DNA of 32,278 bases from Klebsiella pneumoniae (lineage in GTDB: Bacteria > Desulfobacterota > Binatia > Bin18): contig CAMBFS010000024.1 in the NCBI GenBank assembly GCA_945865755.1, forward strand, positions 1 through 32,278, written 5' to 3'. Numbering within the stretch: the stretch's first letter is position 1; each line of letters begins with the position of its first letter. This document shows positions 15,198-24,033 of this stretch, one piece after another. Below the pieces are notes generated by a model that was not told the DNA's origin, did not search any database, and saw only the letters and a list, made by a program, of their open reading frames with translations. The translations under genes and the position numbers were made by a program.

Positions 15198-17834
15198 TCA
15201 CCGTCCAACGATCACCACCGTTTCCGCCTGAGGATCAAAATACGCTTGCGAAACGCGCCGTAGGTCTTCGGGCGTCACCGCGTTGATGGCGGCGAGATAA
15301 CGACGGCCATTGTCATAACCCAGCCCGTAGAGTTCGTTGAACGCCAGTTCCTCGGCTTGCGCGTTATTGGACTGGAGGGAAATTTCATAACTTCCTGTGA
15401 TGTATTTTTTGGCTTGGTCGAGTTCTTGCGCGCTCACGAGGTCCGTGCGCAACCGAGCCAATTCCGCCCGTGCGGCTGTCATCGCCTCATCCACTTTGTT
15501 GGGATCGGTGCCGAGATAGATGCCAAAGACGCCCGGTGCGACTCCCTCCATGCTGAAGGCGGTGACGGAGTAGGCGAGTGCTCGCTGCTCGCGGACTTCA
15601 TAAAAGAGCCGTCCTCCTTGGCGGGAGAGTACCGCATCCACCATTTTCAGCGCGTAGCGGTCTGGGTGTGACAGCGAGACTCCGCGAAATCCGAGGACGA
15701 TGTGCGCCTGTTGTTTGTCCACTTCCTTACGGACATGGCGGCCAGTGTCGGGTCGTGGCTCAGCCGGAGGCGGCACTTTGGGATGGCTTCCGACGGAAAG
15801 AGGTTCGAGCGCTCTGCGTAACTGCGCCACGATCATCTCAGTGTCTACATCGCCAACGACACTGACGATAAGCTGGTGGGGGTCCAGCAAGCTCTGATAG
15901 TACGCGGCCAGCGCCTCTCGCTCAACGGCGCGCAGACTCTCTTCCGTGCCCATGATCGGCAACCGATATGGGTGTGAGGTGAATAACGTGGAGTAAAACA
16001 AGTCGAACGCGACTTGCGCCAGTTCATCTTCGCGATTCTTGATGGCGAGCAGAATTTCACGTCGCCGTTTCTCGACTTCTTCAAGCGGGAAGGTTGGATG
16101 GAGGAGGGTATCGAGAAAGAGATCAATGGCGTTGTCGACCCGATTGGCCGTGAGGAAGGCGCCCGACAGTCCCACGCTATTCCGTCCAGAGAAGCCGCGG
16201 AGACTGCCCGCGAGCGATTCTATGGCTTCGGTGAGTTCGAGGCGCGAGAAGCGGTCGCTGCCGCGATTCAATAAGCCCGCGAGAAAGTTGTTGATGCCAT
16301 TGGTGGTGTCGTTCTCGAACAGCAGGCCGCCTAGCACCACAGCCTGCACGGCCATGACCGGGACCGCATGATGCTCTTTCACGAGAATACGCACGCCATT
16401 GTCTAAGGTAGTGAACGACACGTGACTATGGTTACGCTGGTCACCCGCGCCTTGGGAGCGCACGACGACCGGAGCAACTGGAGGGCGGTCAAGTCGGTGG
16501 CATAGGTCTTGGACTTCGGCGGCGGTGGGGAGCGTCGCATCTTTCGTGGTACCAAGGAGAACAAGCGTCATCGTTTCGGGGCGGAGATAGCGTTGCGCGA
16601 CATTGAGGAGGTCTTGGCGTGTGACCGCCGCGAGGCCGTCGAGATAGCGGCGCTCGTAATCCACATCATTAAAGACGGTCAAGAAATAACCGAGTTGTCG
16701 AGATTGCCCCTGCACCGTCTCGCGACGGTAGATGAAATCGCTTTCGAGATTGGTGCGGGCGCGCGCGAGTTCAGCGGGCGAGACGAGGTCATATTTACAG
16801 CGAAAAACCAGGGCCAATGACTCTTCCAGCGCCACGCGAATTTTGTCGCGCTCCAGCGCGGCGGTGACAATGAACAACCCTGGGTCTTGCGGTGTGTAGG
16901 CCGATGCCGAAATCCAGTTGACCAGTTCTTTCTCGACCTGGATCGCTTGGACGAGGTGTGAACTTTCCCCGCCACCTAAGATATACCCCAACAGATCAAG
17001 CGCGAAGACATCTTTATGATCCGCCGGCGGGAGCGGGAAACTCAGATAGAGATAAAACTCCTCGACGTTCATATCGACGATGGACATGCGCAATGCGCTT
17101 TGTGGCGGCTCCGGTGTCCGCGGACGAACAGGGAGGGGAGTCGCCGGTCGAGCAGTGAGCAGACGGAGCACTTCTTCACGCGCCGTTTCACACGTGACAT
17201 CACCGACGATCACCAGCGTCATGTTATTGGGGTGGTACCAGCGTTGATAGAAGTTGACGACCCGTTCCCGGTTCAACGCTTCAATGGTTTCGCGGAAGCC
17301 GATGACCGGACGTCCATACGGATGCGTGGTGTAGGCCTGGCGAAAGAGCTCGGTCGCGGCACGGGAGGTGGGGGAATCCTCGCCCCGTTTCCATTCTTCC
17401 ATGACGACCTTGAGTTCTTTGCTCAATTCGTCCGGGTCGAAGGTCGTGTTCTGGAGGGCATCGGCGATGATGTCGAGACCAGTGGCGAAAAAACGCGAGG
17501 CGAGGATGAGATGATAGACTGTGTGATCGGAGGAAGTGAACGCATTGATTTGGCCGCCGGACGATTCGACTTCGGCGGCGATGGCCCCAACTGGACGACG
17601 GTGGGTACCCTTGAAAATCATGTGTTCATGGACATGCGCGGCCCCGGCGACATCCGGCGTTTCATCGGCGCTTCCCGCTTTTACCCACATCTGAATGGCG
17701 ACGACGGGTGCGAAATGATCTTCTTGAATAATAACGCGAAGGCCGTTGTCGAGAGTGAAAAGTAATCGTTCTTGAGTGAACGGTGTGCTCGAAACGGAAG
17801 GCTGAGTCTGTGTCATAGCTGAGTGGTGTTTCAT
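15198..17834 (-). CDS. two-domain M16 (insulinase/PqqL-type) zinc peptidase
   Basis: 878 residues holding two M16 units in one chain. The N-terminal half is active-type: HxxEH as H67-V-H-E70-H71 and a distal Glu about 76 residues on (E146/E147, KVVMEEWKR). The C-terminal half, from about residue 455, repeats the fold (GGLLFENDTTNGI) without HxxEH and keeps the R/Y-rich substrate region (ALAYSVTAF). An active plus inactive fused pair is the normal layout of this subfamily, which cleaves small unfolded peptides. No signal peptide is visible. Start ATG 17834 or ATG 17816; neither has a strong site. It follows tRNA-Leu and precedes prmA. Confidence 0.9.
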   Translation of the reverse strand: MKHHSAMTQTQPSVSSTPFTQERLLFTLDNGLRVIIQEDHFAPVVAIQMWVKAGSADETPDVAGAAHVHEHMIFKGTHRRPVGAIAAEVESSGGQINAFTSSDHTVYHLILASRFFATGLDIIADALQNTTFDPDELSKELKVVMEEWKRGEDSPTSRAATELFRQAYTTHPYGRPVIGFRETIEALNRERVVNFYQRWYHPNNMTLVIVGDVTCETAREEVLRLLTARPATPLPVRPRTPEPPQSALRMSIVDMNVEEFYLYLSFPLPPADHKDVFALDLLGYILGGGESSHLVQAIQVEKELVNWISASAYTPQDPGLFIVTAALERDKIRVALEESLALVFRCKYDLVSPAELARARTNLESDFIYRRETVQGQSRQLGYFLTVFNDVDYERRYLDGLAAVTRQDLLNVAQRYLRPETMTLVLLGTTKDATLPTAAEVQDLCHRLDRPPVAPVVVRSQGAGDQRNHSHVSFTTLDNGVRILVKEHHAVPVMAVQAVVLGGLLFENDTTNGINNFLAGLLNRGSDRFSRLELTEAIESLAGSLRGFSGRNSVGLSGAFLTANRVDNAIDLFLDTLLHPTFPLEEVEKRRREILLAIKNREDELAQVAFDLFYSTLFTSHPYRLPIMGTEESLRAVEREALAAYYQSLLDPHQLIVSVVGDVDTEMIVAQLRRALEPLSVGSHPKVPPPAEPRPDTGRHVRKEVDKQQAHIVLGFRGVSLSHPDRYALKMVDAVLSRQGGRLFYEVREQRALAYSVTAFSMEGVAPGVFGIYLGTDPNKVDEAMTAARAELARLRTDLVSAQELDQAKKYITGSYEISLQSNNAQAEELAFNELYGLGYDNGRRYLAAINAVTPEDLRRVSQAYFDPQAETVVIVGR

Positions 17835-17846
17835 ACCCGCTCTGAC

Positions 17847-17860
17847 GAGTCAATTGACTC
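17847..17860. promoter_or_regulatory. Perfect 14-bp palindrome upstream of M16 gene
   Basis: GAGTCAATTGACTC reads identically on both strands and ends 12 bp before the M16 start. It may be an operator. It could equally be the outer part of the neighbouring hairpin repeat, with which it shares ACTC. Confidence 0.35.
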
Positions 17861-17951
17861 ACGCGGAGACGCAGAGGCGCGGAGTTGAGGGAACGGAGGG
17901 GATTTTACAACTCCGCCGAACTCTTCCGTAGCTCTGCGGCTCTGCGTGAGT
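17857..17951. repeat. Imperfect long hairpin repeat (CTCTGCG type)
   Basis: ACTCACGCGGAGACGCAGAG on the left pairs imperfectly with CTCTGCGGCTCTGCGTGAGT on the right across about 95 bp. A second inner pair is GGAGTTG/CAACTCC. It lies between the M16 gene and tRNA-Leu and looks like a dispersed palindromic element, not a coding or RNA gene. Confidence 0.7.
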
Positions 17952-17981
17952 ATTTCGGAGAGGATGAAAGGAGGCAAAGAA

Positions 17982-18065
17982 TGCGAGGAGGGGGACTTGA
18001 ACCCCCACGAGTGTTACCCCACTAGCCCCTCAAACTAGCGCGTCTGCCAGTTCCGCCATCCTCGC
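17982..18065 (-). tRNA. tRNA-Leu (GAG)
   Basis: An 84-nt class II tRNA with acceptor GCGAGGA/TCCTCGC, anticodon stem CTAGT/GCTAG with loop TTGAGGG (anticodon GAG), a long variable arm, and T-arm GGGGG/CCCCC with loop TTCAAGT. The discriminator is A; CCA is not encoded. Confidence 0.94.
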
Positions 18066-18234
18066 AAAAGGAGCACGATGAAAACCATGCCCTGAAGGAG
18101 CGGGAAACATACCGTGCTTCCAAGAACGGGTCTAGAGGGGAAATGGGAATCTGGCGCGAAATTTCCCGCCAAGAGATCCAATTGGTTTGGCCGTCGCGTC
18201 GCTACAAAACGAGTGGTTCGTGGAAGCGTAAGGG
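18066..18234. other. Gap between tRNA-Leu and hybrid kinase 3' end
   Basis: 169 bp without a convincing gene. It contains an imperfect palindrome near 18152-18171 (TGGCGCGAAATTTCCCGCCA, differing from its complement at two symmetric bases). A related GAAATTCCCCGCCA occurs near 2397. A short plus-strand frame here runs into the kinase gene antisense and is not supported. Confidence 0.3.
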
Positions 18235-21200
18235 TCAGAGTTGGGCCCGCAACGCAACGGCTACTTGCTGATATTCCCTTTCAATGGCGGACAGGAGCGC
18301 CGGTGCCTTGTCCGTGGTGTTCGCGCGCCCTATCCCTTCGAGGTCTTGACACAGTTCGGCCAGCCCTCGGGCGCCAACCGTGGCACTGGTGGATTTGAGG
18401 CTGTGCGCCGCGCGGTGAAGGGTCGGGGGATCGTTCTGGGCAATGGCCACGCGCAAGGTCTCAAGAAGCTGGACCGAGTCTTTCAGATAACTGGAGATCA
18501 CCTTGTGGATAATGTTCGGTCTTTCTGGACGTTGCAGCGCCTGTATTTGCTTGAGCGCGGCGGGATCCAGAAGCTCGTTCCCTTTGGTGTGTTCGGCGAC
18601 GGCCACGCTTCCGCTCACGGGCGGTGGCGGTGCGACCGCGGTTCTTATCGTTGCTTCTGATGGGGGCGGGGATGCTGAGAGGGGAACTTGTGGTGAATCT
18701 TGCGGCGCGGTCCGTGGCAACCATCGGGACAGGACTTGCCGTAAGGCTTCCTGTGAGAACGGTTTGCTCAGATAATCATCCATCCCCGCCGCGAGGCAGC
18801 GTTCCCGATCTTCAAGCATCGCATTGGCGGTGAGGGCGATGATGGGGAGGCGCGAGCGGGTCGTGGACGGCGCGGCGGCTTCTTGGGCGCGGATGACTTT
18901 GGTGGCTTCAAATCCGTCCATTTCGGGCATTTGGCAATCCATCAAGACTAAATCGTATGTGGTCCGCGCTAATGCCCTGAGCGCTTGGCGCCCATCGTAC
19001 ACGGTCTCGACTTGGCACCCCATGAATTCCAGCATGGTGAGCGCGACATCTTGGTTGACGGGGTTATCTTCAACCAGCAGCAAGTGTGCGTTCGCGAACA
19101 TGGAGGAACTGCCCGTGGCGTGCGTGGAGGTCGTCGCTGGCCGTAGGGCGGGCAGTGGTTGGGTGGAGACCAGGGTGGCGTTGCGGTGGTTCATGGCCGC
19201 GAGCAACGCATTGTACAGGTCGGACTGGCGCGCGGGTTTGTGGATGCAGATGTCGATGCCGGCTTGCCGTGCCGCCGCCATATCGCCGTGGCTACCAACG
19301 GAGGTCAGCAGGACAAGGGGGATGTGAGCCAGGAGCGGATCCGCTTTGATCCGCCGTGCTAACGTGAGACCGTCCATTTCTGGCATGTGCATATCGAGAA
19401 TGGCCAGATCGTGTGGAGCTTTGCGACGAGCGGCCGCGCGCAGGAGCTCAAGCGCCCGCGCGCCACTCTCCGCGCTCTCGTCCAGCATATTCCAAGCGTT
19501 CACTTGATGATGAAGGATGGCGCGGTTGGTCGCGTTGTCATCGACGATCAAGAGTCGCACTCCCTCAAGGCCGCGAGTGGGGACATTCATTTCCTGGGTG
19601 CGGTATTGTTCCACGGTCAGTTGCACGGTGAACCAGAACGTCGAGCCTTTCCCTGGGGTACTGTCGACGCCGATCGTGCCCCCCATCATTTCCACGAGTT
19701 GCTTGGCGATGACGAGACCGAGTCCCGTACCCCCAAATTTCCTGCTCATCGAGCCGTCCGCCTGGGAGAATGGCCGAAAGAGTCGGCTCAGTTGTTCCGG
19801 CGTAATTCCGATCCCCGTGTCACGAATGGAAAAAGAGAGTTGGCATGTCTGACCAGCATGTGGAGCGGGCTGTGGAGTCCGCGGCGGAGCCTGTGGCTGT
19901 CGAGGCATGGCGCTCGTGGTCTGATCGGCATGAAGCTGGACTTGGACGACCACCTCGCCGTGCTGGGTGAATTTGATGGCATTGCCGATCAGGTTGATAA
20001 GGACTTGTCGTAAGCGCCCGGAATCTCCGCGTACCGCGAAGGGGATATCCTCGTGGATCAGGCACGCGAGTTCGATGCCCTTTGTCTGCGCCCGGTTGGC
20101 GAGGAGTTCGACGACTTCCTCGACCGTTTCCCGCGCCTTGAACGAGGTCGACTCAAGTTCCAGTTTTCCAGCTTCGATTTTGGAGAAGTCGAGAATGTCA
20201 TTAATAACCTGAAGGAGTGCTTCACCGGAGTGATACACGGTCTCGGCGAAGCGATGCTGCTGCGGGGTGAGACCACTGTCCAGCAGCAATTCGGCCATCC
20301 CCAGGACCCCATTCATCGGCGTGCGAATTTCGTGACTCATGTTGGCGAGGAACTGCGACTTCGCGCGATTGGCTTCTTCGGCTTGCTGAGCCAGGGAGAG
20401 CGCGCGGTCGGTGGCATGCCGGAGTTCAATTGTACGCTGTTCCACTTGCGCCTCGAGATTCTCTTGATAATTCTCGATTTCCTGCCGCGACTGGCGGAGG
20501 CGCTCCACCATTTGGTTAAACGCCGTGGCGAGGTCGTTAATTTCGTCACGTGTCGAGATGGCGACGCGGTGGTCAAGGTTCCCTTCCGCGATGTCATGGG
20601 TGACCCGGACGAGATGGCCGATGGGTGCGACAATCCTCCGTGCGAGGTACGCCGTGATAAGTAGGCTGCAGGCGATCACGCCCAGTGTGACGAGGATGGC
20701 GGATTGGAGATACTCTTTGATGATGGCAAAGAGCCCTTCAAGACTCACCCCGACCTGGATGTAGCCCAAAATTTCCGGTTCTTGCGAAGATGGGGGAGCA
20801 GACCCCAAAAAGAGGTTCGCGTCATCCGTCTTGGGAGCACTCACAACCGGGGCAACGATGTGAATATACGTCTTGCCATCTCCGGCATTCTCCACGTCCT
20901 CGAAGCGAATGGTTGACTGTCCGAGGAACTCAGGTTTGAGGGCAGGGATCTGGAGCGAGGGATTCGCCGTGTGTTGGGCCAAGGACTGTCCCTGTTTGTT
21001 CAGGATGGAAGTATACGCCACGTCCGCATCGACACCGAGGCTATCGAGGACGTGGGTGAGAGCCTCCTCGTTTTCGGTATAGAGAGCATACTCACTATTC
21101 TGCGCCATAATGGCCGCGATCGTGATCCCACGATGGGCAAGCGCACCATAGTTGTTGGCCATTTCCCGCAACACACTAAAGAACGAAATCAGAGAAACCG

Positions 21201-21270
21201 TCAGCAAAATGACCGTGGTCGTGAGGATATTGAACTTTGAGGTGAGGCTCAACCGTCGTGGTGTCCGCAT
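18235..21270 (-). CDS. BarA-like membrane hybrid histidine kinase with two RECs and Hpt
   Basis: 1011 residues. Order: TM1 about 14-34; periplasmic sensor about 35-188; TM2 about 190-210; HAMP about 211-262; coiled coil to 300; HisKA with H313 ([12 protein letters not shown]); HATPase about 410-552 with DTGIGI and GGTGLGL; REC with D626; REC with D778; Hpt with H956 (HSLKSTS). This is a full His-Asp-His relay in one chain. A Pro/Gln-rich insertion of about 30 residues (near 450-475) interrupts the HATPase before the DTGIGI box. ATG 21270 has AGGA upstream and lies 14 bp after a periplasmic binding-protein gene, which suggests that protein delivers the signal. Confidence 0.94.
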   Translation of the reverse strand: MRTPRRLSLTSKFNILTTTVILLTVSLISFFSVLREMANNYGALAHRGITIAAIMAQNSEYALYTENEEALTHVLDSLGVDADVAYTSILNKQGQSLAQHTANPSLQIPALKPEFLGQSTIRFEDVENAGDGKTYIHIVAPVVSAPKTDDANLFLGSAPPSSQEPEILGYIQVGVSLEGLFAIIKEYLQSAILVTLGVIACSLLITAYLARRIVAPIGHLVRVTHDIAEGNLDHRVAISTRDEINDLATAFNQMVERLRQSRQEIENYQENLEAQVEQRTIELRHATDRALSLAQQAEEANRAKSQFLANMSHEIRTPMNGVLGMAELLLDSGLTPQQHRFAETVYHSGEALLQVINDILDFSKIEAGKLELESTSFKARETVEEVVELLANRAQTKGIELACLIHEDIPFAVRGDSGRLRQVLINLIGNAIKFTQHGEVVVQVQLHADQTTSAMPRQPQAPPRTPQPAPHAGQTCQLSFSIRDTGIGITPEQLSRLFRPFSQADGSMSRKFGGTGLGLVIAKQLVEMMGGTIGVDSTPGKGSTFWFTVQLTVEQYRTQEMNVPTRGLEGVRLLIVDDNATNRAILHHQVNAWNMLDESAESGARALELLRAAARRKAPHDLAILDMHMPEMDGLTLARRIKADPLLAHIPLVLLTSVGSHGDMAAARQAGIDICIHKPARQSDLYNALLAAMNHRNATLVSTQPLPALRPATTSTHATGSSSMFANAHLLLVEDNPVNQDVALTMLEFMGCQVETVYDGRQALRALARTTYDLVLMDCQMPEMDGFEATKVIRAQEAAAPSTTRSRLPIIALTANAMLEDRERCLAAGMDDYLSKPFSQEALRQVLSRWLPRTAPQDSPQVPLSASPPPSEATIRTAVAPPPPVSGSVAVAEHTKGNELLDPAALKQIQALQRPERPNIIHKVISSYLKDSVQLLETLRVAIAQNDPPTLHRAAHSLKSTSATVGARGLAELCQDLEGIGRANTTDKAPALLSAIEREYQQVAVALRAQL

Positions 21271-21284
21271 GACTTCAGGACTTC

Positions 21285-22211
21285 CTATGGAAATACTTGT
21301 TGGGCACCTTCAAGTATGGCGGGAGTGAAGTCAACTTTCATGTGCCGTGCCGTCTTGAGATTGAGCGAATACGTCATCTTTCGTGGGGGAGCTGGCGGGA
21401 TTGATCCGGCTTTGGTTCCCTGGAGCACCTTGACGGCGAGTTCTCCACATTGGATTCCCAAGTCGGTATAGTCCCGATCCAAGGCATACAAGGCGCCCGC
21501 TTTTGTCCAAGAAGAGGAAAGGCCAGCAAGAGGAATCCGGTTGCGGAAAGAGAACAGGAGGATAGGCTCTGCCGTTTGTGGAGACAAGACGGTCTGATCG
21601 GTCAGTCCCCACAATACCTCGGCTGTATTTGCGAGACTGGCGAGCGCTTTCGGGAGGGCGCGGGGATATTCGACTGGCTGCGCGAACACTTTCAGTCCCA
21701 GGATCCGTGCCACTTTGCGTGCCTCTTTAATCTGTTCCTTGTTTTCTGTTGGGTTGTAGAGCACGCCGATCGTTTTTCGATCCGGCAAAAACTGGTGGAG
21801 CTGGCGCAACTGAGTTTCTACTGAAAAATCAATGGTGACACCGGTCGCGTTTGGCGCGTTGCGCAGCTCCGCGGCATTGGCCGCTAGGCATGCCAGCACG
21901 GGGATTTCGCCGACCGCGCCGAGAATCCGCTGTGTTGCTGACGGCCCGACCGTGACAAACAACCGCACGCCTTCCTGCTTGGCATTTGCGAGAGACTCCT
22001 CGATTTGCGGCGAGTCAGTGAGGAGCGAATGCGTGAGGAGTGGGTCCTCGATGCGCTGCTGATTGAGATGGTGACGGAAACTCGTGACAACCTCTTGATA
22101 AGGGGCGGAATCTTGACTGGTGATGAGAATAATCGGGGTAGGCTCCGCCGCATCTGTCGTGCGGTATCCATTGGCGATCAGCAGTGCCAACGCGAGCAAG
22201 AGTGTCGTCAT
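21285..22211 (-). CDS. periplasmic binding protein (ABC-type, DUF534/TrpX-like)
   Basis: 308 residues from ATG 22211, with a signal peptide [16 protein letters not shown] ending near DAAEP and no lipobox Cys. The body has the repeated Rossmann-like pattern of the PF04392 family: [59 protein letters not shown] and [19 protein letters not shown]. Members bind small ligands; some have amino-acid-like specificities. No permease or ATPase is adjacent. The start overlaps the acyl-CoA dehydrogenase stop as ATGA, and the kinase starts 14 bp after its own stop, so I infer it is a sensor subunit, not a transporter part. A start at 22295 would lack the signal peptide. Confidence 0.85.
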   Translation of the reverse strand: MTTLLLALALLIANGYRTTDAAEPTPIILITSQDSAPYQEVVTSFRHHLNQQRIEDPLLTHSLLTDSPQIEESLANAKQEGVRLFVTVGPSATQRILGAVGEIPVLACLAANAAELRNAPNATGVTIDFSVETQLRQLHQFLPDRKTIGVLYNPTENKEQIKEARKVARILGLKVFAQPVEYPRALPKALASLANTAEVLWGLTDQTVLSPQTAEPILLFSFRNRIPLAGLSSSWTKAGALYALDRDYTDLGIQCGELAVKVLQGTKAGSIPPAPPRKMTYSLNLKTARHMKVDFTPAILEGAQQVFP

Positions 22212-23371
22212 CTGAATAACGCCCGCGCGATCACCATCCGATGCACTTCCGATGGTCCTTCGCCGATGCGCCGGACGCGGGCTTCGCGGTACCACCGTTC
22301 CAGCGGAAACTCCTTGGTGACGCCGTAGCCGCCGTGAATCTGCACCGCGTTATCAATCACACGACCCAACATCTCGCTGGAATAGAGCTTGGCGACCGAG
22401 GCTTCGACGCGTGCATCCTCGCCACGATCGGCTTTCCACGCGCCATCCCAGATCAAATAGCGTGTGGCTCGCAGCTCGACTTCGGCATCCGCCAGCATCC
22501 ATTGAATGGCTTGCCGCTGACTCAGGGGCACTCCGAAGGTCGAGCGTTGTTTGGCGTGGGCGATGGCCAACCGATGCGCCGCGCGAGCGACGCCAAGGTT
22601 ACACGCGGAGTACGGGAAGCGCTGCTTGGTAAGGAGGTCCATGCACAAATCGAGTCCGTCACCTTCGTTGCCGATCATGTGAGCGGCGGGCACGCGACAA
22701 TCCTCGAAGGAGACCTCGTTCGGCAATGAGACCGTCCGAATAGTGCGAAACGGGCGCGCGGTGAAGCCTGGCGTACCGTGGTCGATGATGAAGCAGCTAA
22801 TGCCTTTGCGACCTTTGGTGGGATCGGTGCGGACGAAGACCACGCCCCAGTTGGCATCATGCGCATGCGAGATGAAAATTTTGGTGCCGTTGAGGACCCA
22901 CGTATCGCCATCTTTCACAGCGCGGCACTGAATGGAGCCGGCGGGGTCCGAGCCGCCACTAGGCTCGGTGATGGCGAAGAAGGTGTATGAACCCGCGCGC
23001 AAGGTTGGGACCGCGTACTTCTGGATTTGTTCTTCCGTGCCGCCATAAATAACGGGCGGAGGATAGCGACCGAACACGCCACAGCCTGGGTTATAGAGCC
23101 CCATGCGATGTTGTGACATCTCTTCGAGAATGACCGACATACCGAACGTGTTGACGCCGCCACCGCCGTATTTCTCTGGGGCGGCCAAGCTCCAGAGTCC
23201 AGCGGCCTTGGTTTTAGCGACAATGCGATGGTAATCCTCTTCCGCCAAATCCTCAGCGTCAGGATCAACCCGTTTTTCCGCCGGAATGATTTCCTCGTGC
23301 ACGATCCGGCGCACCTGATCGCGCAACAGCTCAAGTTCCGGGGAGAGCGTAAAACCTGGAAATAGATTCAT
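22208..23371 (-). CDS. acyl-CoA dehydrogenase
   Basis: 387 residues, normal for the family. It oxidises an acyl-CoA at the alpha-beta bond with FAD and passes electrons to ETF. Motifs: ITEPSGGSDP (FAD/substrate), WVLNGTKIFISH, QRSTFGVPLSQRQAIQ, QIHGGYGVTKEFPLERWYR, and the catalytic-base region IGEGPSEVHRM with E371. ATG 23371 follows ACGAGG. It overlaps the binding-protein gene as ATGA, showing translational coupling. The thiolase-like and DUF35 genes lie upstream on the same strand but a 226-bp gap holding a MITE intervenes, so one transcript for all five is unproven. Confidence 0.94.
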   Translation of the reverse strand: MNLFPGFTLSPELELLRDQVRRIVHEEIIPAEKRVDPDAEDLAEEDYHRIVAKTKAAGLWSLAAPEKYGGGGVNTFGMSVILEEMSQHRMGLYNPGCGVFGRYPPPVIYGGTEEQIQKYAVPTLRAGSYTFFAITEPSGGSDPAGSIQCRAVKDGDTWVLNGTKIFISHAHDANWGVVFVRTDPTKGRKGISCFIIDHGTPGFTARPFRTIRTVSLPNEVSFEDCRVPAAHMIGNEGDGLDLCMDLLTKQRFPYSACNLGVARAAHRLAIAHAKQRSTFGVPLSQRQAIQWMLADAEVELRATRYLIWDGAWKADRGEDARVEASVAKLYSSEMLGRVIDNAVQIHGGYGVTKEFPLERWYREARVRRIGEGPSEVHRMVIARALFR

Positions 23372-23390
23372 GGGAAACCTCGTGGGGAAG

Positions 23391-23616
23391 AGTAGCCAGT
23401 AGCCAGTAGTCAGTAGCCAGCATGGGCAATGGCATTAAGTTAAGCAACCGTGTCATTGCGAGCAGCGAAGCAATCTTTGTTTTGTTGGAGATTGCTTCGT
23501 CGTCCGACTCCTCGCAATGACAGTCACCCCCTTAACTTAATGCCATTGGCCAGCATGGGGGGGAGTAGCAGTATAATAGAGTCGTTTTCCCTACTGACTA
23601 CTGACTACTGACTACT
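23391..23616. repeat. AGTAGTC heptamer arms in inverted orientation around a MITE
   Basis: The left arm 23391-23420 (AGTAGCCAGTAGCCAGTAGT and on) and right arm 23591-23616 (CTACTGACTACTGACTACTG and on) are inverted copies of the arms seen at 2313-2392. The intervening DNA contains the palindromic element at 23427-23548. This looks like the same hairpin repeat split by a later insertion. Confidence 0.75.
23427..23548. mobile_element. MITE-like palindromic element, copy 1 (122 bp)
   Basis: The terminal inverted repeats are CAATGGCATTAAGTTAAG (23427-23444) and CTTAACTTAATGCCATTG (23531-23548), perfect over 18 bp. Nested inside are TGTCATTGCGAG/CTCGCAATGACA and GAAGCAATCT/AGATTGCTTC. An 11-bp direct repeat GCCAGCATGGG flanks it (23416-23426 and 23549-23559), as expected of a target-site duplication. 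There is no coding content. A near-identical second copy is at 32021. Confidence 0.85.
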
Positions 23617-24026
23617 TTCTTAAACTTCGGCAACGTCACTTCCGGTGTGACATCCTCGAACTCGACTTCAACCGGGAGCCCCAGTTTCAGATCGTCGTTC
23701 GCGACGTTCGTGAGCCAGCTTACCAACCGCACGCCTTCGTCCATTTCGATAACCACCGGACTATAGGGAATGTCGTCGGCGAATGGGGGGAGCATCGGTT
23801 GCATCGCCGTGGTCCATGAGAAGACCTTGCCTTTGCCCGCGGACTTGGCCCATTCCCAATTGAAGGAGCCGCATTTCGCGCACAGGTCGCGCGGGACATG
23901 TCGCCAAGCGTGACAGTCCGTGCAGCGCTGAAAGCGAAGTTCGTGGTTTTTACAATGGCCGTAAAACTGGACCGCCATTGGGTCCCGCAGCCTCGGGAGT
24001 GATCGTTTGTATGTTCGTTCCGCCAT
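23598..24026 (-). CDS. DUF35 zinc-ribbon/OB-fold protein (thiolase partner)
   Basis: 142 residues: an N-terminal helix, a rubredoxin-like zinc ribbon with C35-x2-C38 and C49-x2-C52, then an OB fold (GKVFSWTTAM, YSPVVIEMDEGVRLVSWL, GLPVEVEFEDV). Such proteins bind acyl-CoA and form complexes with thiolase-like Ltp proteins or with MaoC hydratases. The gene begins 7 bp after the thiolase-like stop; its ribosome site GGAGG lies inside the last codons of that gene, so translation is coupled and a 1:1 complex is likely. Confidence 0.92.
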   Translation of the reverse strand: MAERTYKRSLPRLRDPMAVQFYGHCKNHELRFQRCTDCHAWRHVPRDLCAKCGSFNWEWAKSAGKGKVFSWTTAMQPMLPPFADDIPYSPVVIEMDEGVRLVSWLTNVANDDLKLGLPVEVEFEDVTPEVTLPKFKKVVSSQ

Positions 24027-24033
24027 GTTCGTA

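Noticed and set aside
21285-22295. Upstream start of the binding protein at 22295
   Set aside because: It would bury the signal peptide behind 28 Arg-rich residues; ATG 22211 overlaps the previous stop and begins the signal peptide.
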